From Cristatella mucedo (lineage: Eukaryota > Bryozoa > Phylactolaemata > Cristatellidae): a stretch of DNA of 22,031 nt. Below are positions 1 through 8,720 of the stretch, piece by piece. The stretch is from assembly GCA_009760855.2 (NCBI GenBank), contig WPIO01000586.1, forward strand, positions 1 to 22,031. The letters run 5' to 3'. Below the pieces are notes generated by a model. The model was not told the DNA's origin. It worked only from the letters and a program-made list of their open reading frames with translations, and searched no databases. The stretch's first letter is position 1. Every line of letters starts with the position of its first letter. The translations under genes and the position numbers were made by a program.

Positions 1-230
1 GATAAGAATAAGGTGTTTGTATAGCGCCCTCTGAGAACTTGATCTGTTTCTAAGCACTCTAAGCTGGTTGCAAAGGAAATACGGATCTAATTGTCAATGT
101 TAGCATGCTTAATCTATACCACGGCAAGAGGTAGCTTGCGAATATTGATCAGCCAGCCGCGAACCTCGGGAGCTGTCTCAGCACACAAGAAAACTATGAA
201 TAGAATGTGAGTTCAAGTCGGGAATAGATC
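1..230 (-). mobile_element. LINE 3'-end fragment (copy L0)
   Basis: The left edge carries an AAT-like run followed by tagcgccctctgagaactt, then a block with ttgcaaaggaaatacg and a later cagcacacaagaaaac. The same order of short blocks occurs in the better preserved LINE copies near 8270, 12960, 14500 and 17935. Read on the minus strand this is the end of a non-LTR retrotransposon 3' UTR leading into a TTA-type tail. No coding sequence survives. The right edge is vague, because similarity fades after about 230. Confidence 0.5.
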
Positions 231-1390
231 TTCAAGTGACTCATCAAAAAATTGTGACGCCAAGGTAATAAATGTTAGTTTCTATTATTCAGGATTCGTT
301 AAAATTGATTGCTAGAAATATGTAAGCATAATAAGCAATGAACTAGAGTTCAGTGAACACACAATGTATCACGCAATTGTCATTTCGATGACTATTCTGC
401 TTAACTGAGCTATTGGTGAATTCAAGTGTGGAAAGTAAGCCATCGCTATATCATGTGCAACCGTGGGTGACGTCTTGCAGAGCTACAAATATTGCAAAAA
501 ATCGAGTCGTCACATACGTTTTCCTTTGCACTCTTGATGAGCCCTGAGGTAACACCTCTTTTCCTGAGCCAGGCTTTTCGGGTTGGAAAATCAAGAACTT
601 GGTATCTAAGAAAGAGACGTGAATTCAAAATCGCGAAGAAACAACATACACGCCAGATCGACCATATTACTTTTGTTCTTGGCCAATGCATGCAATTGTC
701 CATGTCGCCAATCGCTTTCGTAACCAACCAAGCCGAGACGGCTTCTCTTTACCGAAACAACTAACGAGTGAATGACAGGTCCAACCGGCCAGTGCAATCC
801 GAGCGCTTTACAGTGGTGTGCAAAAACTTGGCGGCCTTGTCGGAAGGTGATCTGTGGGAAGTCGCCATTTCAATCCACTCTCGGGCCACACTTTGTACTG
901 GCTCCAGCCCTGCAAGAGCATCCACTTTATGGTTCTGTCAATCACTGTCAGGTCCCCTTTATTCTTTGGCTCTAGCCTACCTTTCAAATCTAGTCCCCCA
1001 CTGGGCTAGGCAAGGTACTACCCGCTTTTGTGAATGCAGTCATTTATCCAAACTCCTGCGAACCGCAGGACATTCGACAGCAATAGCCTGGCTTTGATCG
1101 CAATATTGGTATTAAATTAGGTATTACATTGCACTTTCAGAAGTGCCGTCGTATTCCTGATGTGTACTTTAGGCTTTTACATTACCTACGGGCAGTCCAT
1201 TCCGTTTATGACGGATTGTAGAAGATTGCTGGTAGCGTGCCGAAGGGCCATTGCCCTTGATTTTCAATGCAGTGGACCAAGAGCTGACATTAACGATGGC
1301 ATATACTATGTGCGAGCCGAGACGCAGAGTATCCACAGGAACTAGGAATCTCAACGGGAGCGTCACACAGCAGTGTCCAGTTTATTTATA
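231..1390. other. Unassigned stretch, no supported gene
   Basis: I see no repeat match to the rest of the window, no convincing splice-flanked exon and no recognisable protein. Open frames here are at most about 110 codons (768-1097 plus), have ordinary composition and share no motif with known families, so they are not called. This is the largest part of the left side that the repeat modules do not explain. Confidence 0.5.
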
Positions 1391-3033
1391 ATCAACCGTT
1401 ATAGAATCCGTATTTTTGGAGATCATTGCCGTCGATTGCCATGCAGTGTTGTGGAAAGTTAGCGTTCGCCGTTGGTTGGAAGGATTCGGCTGCCACTTCT
1501 AATGCAGTGCACTTATAATGCCCCAAGAAAATTTGGATCTTATCCCACCAATGTATATTTAAAACAGGACCGTCGATAATGATTGTCGTCCTTCTTTAGG
1601 AATTTACGTTGATCGCCTCAGCATTGTTCAAAATTGAAAACTCAGAGTGACAGCTTATTTGTGCAAACAGTAAAATTTTAAGATGCGTTACGTTACATAT
1701 TCAAACAGCCGATTTCGAGACAATTCGGAAACGGACTGCGGTTGATGATTGACCATGATGGCCTTTATGGGCCATCTTTGTCCTTGTGGTGTGCTTAGCA
1801 TTTGCTTAACGAACATGGTGGCACTTTGCCCATACTCAAAGAAGTTTGAGCTTCTGTCAGCAGTGTCGGTCCTTGTTGTTAAGGCCCGTTGGAATTGGGA
1901 ATTTTTCCCGTCCCTTTGCGGTCAATCACCATACTTGAACGTCCGTTGATCTGGCATTAATGGTGCTAATTGACTATGGCCCACATTCAAGTGTTCGGTG
2001 AATGAGTGTGTAGTTTTGCGAAGCCAATCCTACAAGTTGCCACGGATTGAGGTTTGGGCCCGACGTTTGCCGTCGCTTCCTGTACATAGTTGGCAATGGA
2101 CGGGCAAAGGCAGCTTGACTACTCCGCGGTCTCTATTTGAACGCAGTTGCACGATGCATTCAATGTTAATTGAAGCTTCGCCCAGCTAATTTGTGGTCGC
2201 TTTTTCCGCAAGTCGAGCTATCGCCATAGATTGCCATGCGTTGCCCGAGATTTAAGGAGCGCCGTTCGTAAGAAAACAGTGTGGTTGCACTTAAAATAGA
2301 GTGCTCTGTAATATGCATTAAAATTTGAGCATTGGGTAGCTGATTGTAGTGCATTTTATGGTAGAATTGCACGGATTTAGGTATTTGTCCTGACGACTGC
2401 TTTTGATTGCCGTGCATCGCCGAATGTTACCGAGCAAAGAAGCTTGAAAATGCTATAAGCAAAGAAACGGGAGCTCGTCTTTGATAATTTGTCGTCTGTT
2501 TGCCGAGGGTCGGAGTAATGGGCCCGGTTATTGCTATCAATTGCCATTCATTGCTCACAACTGCATGCATGCTATTGGTTAAAAGAAATGTGGCTGTAGT
2601 TTAAAAAGAGCACTGTGATGCATAAGAACAATCTAAGCTCGGCGCTGTCACTGCTCGATGATTTGTGATTGATTCTAAATGATTACCGTATTTGACCAGT
2701 ATATAGCCGTCGACTGCTATGCAATGACAAATATTGAACGCACGAAATGGCTTAAAGATTATCTAGGTGCGATTGTAGCTGTTACGCTGAATGATACTTT
2801 GGTTAGCCGATTTCTCGCCAATTTTCCACGGATTGCGGAATTGGCCCCTGCCGTTGCTGTCATTTGTTGTGCATTGTTGACAATTAACGTGCAAAGTAAC
2901 TTGACAGTTGTACGATTTCACTTTTAGCATGTAGAAATGCCAAGCGTGAAGAAAACTGGCACTTTGTGCCTATAACGTGGTAGATTTATCTCCACGGATT
3001 GCAGTAGATCGCTGCTTCGAGCTGAGCCGTTAA

Positions 3034-3100
3034 TAAGAATAATCATAACAAACTTGATAAAGCGCCCTCAGTGAATTCAATTTTTTCAAGGGGCTTTTAA
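3034..3100 (-). mobile_element. LINE tail scrap inside array 1
   Basis: An A/T-rich run of aataa-type triplets is followed by acttgataaagcgccctcag, the same terminal block as the longer LINE copies. On the minus strand this is the last 60-70 bases of the LINE 3' UTR plus tail. It lies in the unusually long 270 bp core-to-core interval. Arrays 2, 3 and 4 carry the same insertion at the same place, so it went in before the arrays were duplicated. Confidence 0.55.
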
Positions 3101-3607
3101 TTTGCCATATATTGCTATAAGTGGCCGAAGATTTTAGGGGTAAAACTGCCTTAAATACTGTAGTTGACTTTAACCAGTGTCCTTTGTAATATGCGATCAA
3201 AATTGAAGCATTGGGATTCTGATTTCGTGGCATTTTGCCTCAGATTGCGATATATTTTCTCGGGCCATTGCAGTAAATTGCAATGCATTGCTGAAGAATG
3301 GTATAGGCAATTACCATGAAACTCTGCGAGTACACAATAATAAAAGATTAGAGCATCGTGCAACTATAATTAGAACTTAAACTCTGGGCTTTCTGGTACG
3401 TTAGAAGCAGATTTCAGCGAATTGTGGTGGATTGGGGTGAACTGCTTTATGGGACCAGGCCGTCAGTCGATTGCAGTGCATTGCGCAAGAACGCGTGTAT
3501 ACAACGGAGCAAAGCTTTGTGTGTTCACTTTGAAAAGAATCTAATATTATATGAAATGTAAACTAGAGCTCGGCGATGGCGATTTAAGGACGATATGCAG
3601 ACTAATA

Positions 3608-3656
3608 GAAAAAATCGATTATATCGAACAATCGAATAATCGAACTAATCGATTGA
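3608..3656. repeat. Short aatcga mini-tandem cluster
   Basis: Five aatcga/atcga copies are spaced 8-11 bases apart between gcagactaatag and gagatattttcc. The matching place in array 2 (about 10775-10795) and array 3 (about 16525-16545) has a single aatcgaccgag. This is a local expansion of roughly 38 bases restricted to array 1. Confidence 0.65.
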
Positions 3657-4299
3657 GATATTTTCCCATGCTATTTCGGGCGATTGCCCCGCTTTGCCAC
3701 CAAAGTGTTCGGATGTACATTTTGTTTTATTTTAAGTGGCAGTACACATAAAACCGTAGACTTAGTATGCAATAAAAAGTAGAGCTCTTCCAAAGCGATT
3801 TCTAGTCGTTTTTTTGGGTGTGTGCTGTAAATTTGAGTGAATTATGGTATTCGCCCGGGATACTGCTGTCAATTGCAGCCCATTGTAGGAGAAAGACCGT
3901 GCCAATGCAAGTAAAATTCTGGAATGCATTCATAGTAGAGTGTGCTTTTGCATGCAATCTAAAAGAACCGGATGTTTATCGTTGCTCGGTGTAATGCAGT
4001 ATGTTTGTTTCGATTTTGGTATAGCCCCCGGGTCGCTTGAATCTTATTTCAATGGACCTTGTGAAAACGCTCAAGCTGAATATTTTGCAAAATTTTCTGG
4101 GCGCATCTCAGATATTGCGAAGTTCGATATTCGTAGCTTTTTGGGGCTCTTTGCAGCTGATTTGCAGTGGATCTGCACGGGACTTAAGGGGATTGTGGTA
4201 GATATTGGAGGGTTGTGGTACAAGCATCAAGCTTTGGGCGTCATCTGCATAAGTGAGCGTCAACCAATTGACATGAAATTTGGTGAATGGCGCTGAAAG

Positions 4300-5090
4300 A
4301 TACAGCGGTAATAACTGCCTTGCGGCCTGTACACAGGTAGTCCTGTCAGGTGGTTGAAGGTGCGATGTGTTAAGAGTCCATTGTTAAGTCTCAGATGAAA
4401 TAATTTATGCATAGGCATGAATAAGTTAAATTGCAGTTCTTATCCTGGCATCCCATGCTGCCGCTTCCACAATTTGTTAGGACCTATTTTTCAAAATCTT
4501 ATCCCACGATCCTGGGTGAAGCGAGCAGTTAGGTGAATCGACTCTCCAGCAGCTCGCATTTAAAAAGACGCATTTCAGAGTCGCTCGCTTAATTTAAAAT
4601 GGTTTTTGGAAGAATTATTCTTTGCGTGCTTTATAATTTTCTCACAGTTCTAAATGATCTCATGTGAAAATAAGTGTGCTTAATCAAATGATCATCTATT
4701 GGCACGAGCTGCGGCCACAGATAGCTTCAAATAGGCGAGCACAATTACGATGCGTCCTGTTCAACTCTTGCTGACTGAGGATAGAACAAAAGCACTATAC
4801 CTAAATATAGTTCCTCATCAAATACAATAATAAAAATTTCAAAAGTACATAGTGTAAAAGGTCCTGCAGAAATGAAGCTCTCAGCCACTGCTCAAGTCAT
4901 CAAATGAGAAGACAAATTGGTCATTGGAAAAAAATGCCCGGTTTCAAGATCAAGAGGACAATCCAAGAGGATGGAGCTACTGCCGTAAGGATTAGCACAG
5001 CTAGAAGGTGTTTTGACCGAAATAAAGTCAGGCAGTGTAAAAATGTAAGTAAGCGGTGGTTGATAGGCTTCAGCGGCGGTGGTTTATTTG
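4300..5090 (-). mobile_element. LINE-derived segment plus module M4a
   Basis: From about 4400 the sequence aligns with 14990-15170 and 18425-18600 (a conserved gcatttaaaaagacgca block near 4556, an aaaatctcatccca-like block near 4490). In those copies this lies just upstream, in element orientation, of the LINE C-terminal coding region; here the coding end itself is missing. From about 4690 to 5075 it matches 18760-19135, including the shared gagctactgccgtaagga block at 4973 and 19060. The 64-codon frame at 4904-5098 is not preserved in the second copy and is not called. Confidence 0.5.
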
Positions 5091-6185
5091 GTTTCTAGCT
5101 TCAGAATAGGTTGTTTTTGCGAAGTGCCAGTAAAGACTCACGAGGCAAGAGCCAGAATTCTTGTAGACGGGACAACTTAACTGCTAGCTGTAAGCTACTG
5201 GACTGTTCTCTTTTTCAACGTCGTTGTTCGACACTGACTCAAAAGTATTGTCGAAAGTCATTAAATTCCACCATAGCTTCTTACCAGACGCAGTGTGGGT
5301 GAATGTAAATCATTACGCTGCATAGTAATTTATTCGCATGCGAATGCTTCACGATAGCAAACGTAACCTCATAAACTGGAAAAAATATTTGAAAAGAAAC
5401 TTGTACGGCCCGAAATGCTATGTGAAACATGGTCGTGCGGACGCCATTTTCCGATTAAAACTCCCAGAAACACAATTAGTACCAGCGGTTTGGAGTCATT
5501 CACATTAACGAGCAAGAGATCACGAGCGTCGCACTCAGCAAGCGTGCTAAGACAAGCAGGCAGTCAGTCAAAGTCGTTACCTTGTCGTACCACTGCCTCA
5601 ACGAATGCACCAAATGATTGAAAGGTTTGTGGAGCTTAAAAAGAAAAGTCTAATGAGAAAAAAGGGGAAACTGTCTGGTGCCAAGGGTCTCTAGCTGACA
5701 CTTGCAATATGCAGGGTCGCTGAAGGTTGTAACTGTGCCGGCTAAATTGTTATATGCTTCTAGTTCATTCGATCTGTAGACTTGATCAGCAACAAGTTAT
5801 ATTACAGTGCGTGCGAGACTTCGTGGGAGGGACGGCAAGACGAAGACTAGAAGCTGAGAAGCAGGTTGTTCGTTTGCACTAAACCCAAAGGAGCCAGTAT
5901 TAATGGGTAGACAGGTGCTAGCAGCCAGTGCTGCAACCTGCCAATCGGATAGAGGATATTGTGACTTGAGATCCATTAGAGTGATTTTAGACCTCTGAAT
6001 ACTATCAATTTAAAATACTCAGCCTGTGAAGGAAACATAGAGAACTGAATCTAAACAACAGAGTTTACATTGCCTGTACTCATCCTGGGCATTGTTCGGC
6101 CTCAGACTGCAGTATTTATAAGTTCCGCTGAAATTTCAGATGGCAGTTGACATTTGCTTGCTCACTACGACGCCTTGCAAAAAAT
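5090..6185. other. 1.1 kb insertion specific to the first M4 copy
   Basis: In the second M4 copy, the sequence matching about 5075 runs directly into the sequence matching 6186 (join near 19150, ggctttatttgagtaag). The intervening 1.1 kb therefore exists only in the first copy. It has no match elsewhere in the window, and I could not find terminal inverted repeats, a poly-A or triplet tail, or a recognisable protein. Small frames at 5111-5302 and 5415-5621 plus have no family features. Short ggctt/agctt microhomology at the ends suits either an insertion here or a deletion in the other copy. Confidence 0.5.
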
Positions 6186-7335
6186 GACGAAGCTTTATTT
6201 GAGTAAGCTAGAACGTAATGATTCGGATCAAATATCTAATTTTTCTACAATAAGTAAAATGATTTACAAGTATTGGTAAATATACGAACGCGGATTATTT
6301 AGGCTTAATAGAAATTACAGCGAAAAAACGCTGAAAATGAAATTCTAGTCACGATTATTTTCACTGCTCAAAGTTTGCTGCGTGGTTTTTCATATCCAGA
6401 GTTTGCATTATTTTTCTAAGTTTTATTGAGTCTTACCGGGCCGAATGTATTTTTAAAACGCTTCAGTCTGTTCAGGGTAAGTTAGCATTTGAACCCAGAA
6501 AGAGCGCTTTGCTTCCAAATTATAGTTTGCCCTTATGGGATGGATACACACACATTGGGCCTTAGCCAAAGTTTGAAGGTCTATGTCTCGCCTTAGCGTC
6601 GAACCGCATATTTTTGAAAGCCACGGAGGTGGCGAAAACTCCAACACATTCCTCTAGCGGGAACCTGTCATTTGACGGTTATGTGGATTGGCTTTCGTCA
6701 GCCACACACATGCATACTAAATTGGCAGATCTCAAAGCCTTGATGGTTTCGGACGAATCCATACTTGCAAAACATGCGGCATGGTGGTGGGCAACCTAAA
6801 ATGGAAAAGCAGTATGGGGATGATGGCCGAAATTCATTGAATGTCGTTTTATCTGCACCTAACAAAGGATAGTGTGACGCATCGTCAGGCAGGTGTAATT
6901 TTTAGTCATGATAGAATTTTTGGGCTGAGAAAAACATCGGTCCTTGAGTATTGAGAAGGAATGCTTATACTTAGACCGCTTGCTTCCGGTAGTTGAGTGC
7001 CAAGAGCCAACCGCATCGTTGCTGCTTCGTCGCTTGAGCCGGCAAGTATTGTGAAGCGGCATTATTTCCAGCGGCTGACGGGTTTGTTGTAGCTAGAGCT
7101 TTGAAAGATCACGGAGACCAGACCAAAAATTAGGAATTGTGGGACTCCGAATAAATGTGACTTAAATACCGTATTATAATCGACTAGTGGCTCCAACTAC
7201 CGCACGCCAAAGAGCATGCGGCCTTCAACTTTAATAGCGCCCAAGAGACGCTATTCTGGCAGCATTTTATTTATGCACTCGCACAAAAAAACACCAGTCG
7301 CGGCGTTTAAGGGAAATTGTCTGGTCATGGCTTAA
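6186..7335. repeat. Module M4b, copy 1
   Basis: This aligns almost colinearly with 19155-20310 at an offset near 12969, with many shared blocks (cggattatttaggctt at 6292 and 19256; ccttagcgtcgaaccgcata at 6591 and 19561). Visual similarity is about 88-90 percent with few indels. Minus-strand frames in both copies share short peptides such as SKYKHSFSILKD and NPSAAGNNAASQY, but the frames are broken differently in each copy. I therefore read it as duplicated non-coding or long-dead coding sequence. No family is recognised. Confidence 0.65.
7190..7335. repeat. Module M4c, first (partial) copy
   Basis: The block starting near caaagagcatgcggccttca and running through accagtcgcggcgtttaagg is present three times: here, at about 11140-11290 and at about 20160-20310. 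In this copy the similarity stops at about 7335 and jumps directly to module M6, skipping the peptide-gene locus that follows M4c in the other two copies. Confidence 0.65.
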
Positions 7336-7353
7336 GAGCTTGAGAAGGAAACG

Positions 7354-7700
7354 CCTTGATCATAGTCACCTGTATGTCAACAAAGCTGTGCTTGTATTCG
7401 AAGAAGGCACTCGTGCTTCGTCCGAATATAGCCATAAATCAGAGACGACAATTACAAAAGCACTCATTTAAGAGACGGAACGAAGCTGGAGAAGTTACTT
7501 TAGCCAGCAACAGTGTTCAGCCTGCCCTTGATCATAAAATACACTAGCCGTCTTGAGTAATCGTAATCCATCGTATACTGTCACACCTACCACGATAAGC
7601 CAAACACGTTCGATAAATAAAAGGTATCATATTGTTGAAGTCTAATTGTATTACATAAAGAAGTGTATTAAATTGTAGCTGAAAGTCATCAAGTTATCGT
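7354..7700. repeat. Module M6, 5'-truncated copy 1
   Basis: This aligns with 12533-12860 and 21090-21421. Shared blocks include cgtgcttcgtccgaatatag, cagcctgc...gatcataaaa and tcgtaatcc. The first roughly 350 bases of M6 seen in the other copies (candidate promoter and 5' exon) are absent because of the deletion junction near 7335-7354. A 57-residue frame inside is listed separately. Confidence 0.65.
7374..7547 (+). CDS. Small ORF kept between M6 copies, coding status doubtful
   Basis: This 57-residue frame begins MSTKLCLYSKK, contains ALVLRPNIAINQ and ends PALDHKIH before TAG. The M6 copy at 21101-21274 has the same length, ATG and stop without any indel. The middle copy (12556-12713) keeps the last 51 codons and the stop but has lost one base near the start. 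By my count, copies 1 and 3 differ by about 9 silent and 12-13 replacement codons, close to neutral. There is no signal peptide, membrane segment or recognised domain. It could be a real short protein, part of an exon, or chance. Confidence 0.15.
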   Translation: MSTKLCLYSKKALVLRPNIAINQRRQLQKHSFKRRNEAGEVTLASNSVQPALDHKIH

Positions 7701-8165
7701 TAGATAGTCACTACGGACGAAATCGTGTAGACTCCAAGATTGTCGTGGCCTCTTACCTAACTCTTAAGTGATACCTTCGGTCGTTCCTCTGCTATGTTCA
7801 CTGTGGCTGCTTATGAACCGTCGTCGGATATGCTTCTCAAAACTAGACCTGATTAGCATAGGGTGCGATTTTGCCATTAGACGATACCTACTGGCCGGCC
7901 TTCTTCGGCAGGTCCATCGGGACCTTCATTCACCCTGAGTTTACGCGACCAAATTCTCGTCTATTAAACATGCGACTTGTGAATTTAATTCAAAAACTAG
8001 CACTCGTTGCCGTAGTTGCTTATCTGCCGCACCTCAGCATGTTATGACACGTCTACCGGCTACAGTTACTATGTTTAAATTCGAATTCGAAGGGGCAGCG
8101 ACTGCTGGGCCGCCTTCACTCTGACTTGACTTCAAGCCGATAATCGGCTTCCTAGAGTTGTTGGA
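7690..8165. other. Module M7 copy plus unmatched segment
   Basis: Bases 7693-7840 match the start of M7 (tcgttagatagtcactac; cgttcctctgctat), also found at 15461 and 21422. After about 7840 the match ends, and 7840-8165 has no counterpart in the window; the related copy at 12862 lacks this stretch through a deletion. It contains a perfect 12-base palindrome ttcgaattcgaa near 8080. No gene is supported. Confidence 0.5.
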
Positions 8166-8169
8166 CGGA

Positions 8170-8720
8170 CTCAATAATTTCGCCTTCTAGATGTCTGCTC
8201 GCATGAAACCAAAGGCTTACTAATAAACGACCAGGCTGTCCAGGAGAAGCTAATAATAATAATAATAATCAGAGTTAAGCAATACATAAATCTCCTCAGA
8301 GAACTCAAGCTCCTTCTATGCACTTTACATTTGCCACAACGGGAAATGCGTTTGAATGGTGAGTGGTACCATGCCTGATAAGCGACAAGAGAAAACGGTT
8401 ACCTGTGACATGCACAGAGTCAGCATGCAAGTGCAGCTAGTGGCAGCATGCACAGTGTCAGCACACATAAGCACATAAAGGACTAATCACGGGAAGCCAC
8501 AAAATGCTGACCTAAGTAGGTGCTTTTAAGTTCTTTTTAAATGTGTTCAAGTCAACGATATTGTGATTCAAGTTGGGAGTGAGTTCCGATTTTAAAGGCA
8601 TACGAACTAGATGCACGGTCTCGAGAGGATTTGAGGTTTGTACGAGGTATTGATAAACGGTTAGCCAGGTGGAACTCTGCTTACCGAAACGTAAATGAGG
8701 CGTTGATCATGCAGCTGTAT
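8170..8720 (-). mobile_element. Decayed LINE 3' end (copy L1)
   Basis: The (TAA)6 run at 8251-8269 is the 3' tail as seen on the plus strand. It is followed by the terminal block (ctcctcagagaactcaagc), an internal 3' UTR with repeated cagcatgcacagtgtcagc-type blocks (8420-8470), and a stretch at 8525-8545 equivalent to the conserved FKKYLKTHLF-coding segment of copy L4, here interrupted. Orientation is minus. Flank 8170-8250 and the downstream sequence to about 9165 are shared with 12862-13850, so this LINE was duplicated with its surroundings. Confidence 0.65.
8251..8269. repeat. (TAA)n microsatellite
   Basis: Six uninterrupted TAA triplets at the 3' tail position of LINE copy L1. Triplet tails of this type are known for LINEs of the L2/CR1 group. 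Confidence 0.9.

Larger units (their letters stand above)
1391..4300. repeat. Diverged satellite array 1
   Basis: A core close to gccgtcgattgcagtgcattgc recurs at about 1428, 2222, 2405, 2532, 2706, 2849, 2996, 3266, 3460, 3677 and 3860. Between cores lie recurring blocks: a gtaatatgcattaaaa-like block (about 2310, 3190), an agagctcggcgatg-like block (about 2635, 3565, 3780) and a gattgnggt-like block. Core-to-core distances from 2222 are about 183, 127, 174, 143, 147, 270, 194, 217 and 183. Array 2 shows nearly the same series, so whole arrays were duplicated as blocks rather than monomers being homogenised. The end (about 3960-4296) also aligns with the end of array 3 (16860-17160), so the 118-codon frame there is repeat sequence. 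Part 1391-2200 is the least clear. Confidence 0.7.

Noticed and set aside
768-1097. 109-codon plus-strand ORF
   Set aside because: No motif, no codon or splice support, no paralogue, and overlapping frames of similar length. Consistent with chance.
1428-4000. Regularly spaced short cores as a CRISPR-like array
   Set aside because: The cores are strongly diverged, the spacers are themselves homologous, and the genome is eukaryotic. This is satellite DNA.
3940-4296. 118-codon plus-strand ORF, one of the longest frames in the window
   Set aside because: It lies in the satellite array end, and the aligned sequence at 16860-17160 does not keep the frame. No domain or signal is visible.
8076-8092. 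Palindrome ttcgaattcgaa as a binding site or transposon end
   Set aside because: A single short palindrome without a partner, target duplication or conserved context.
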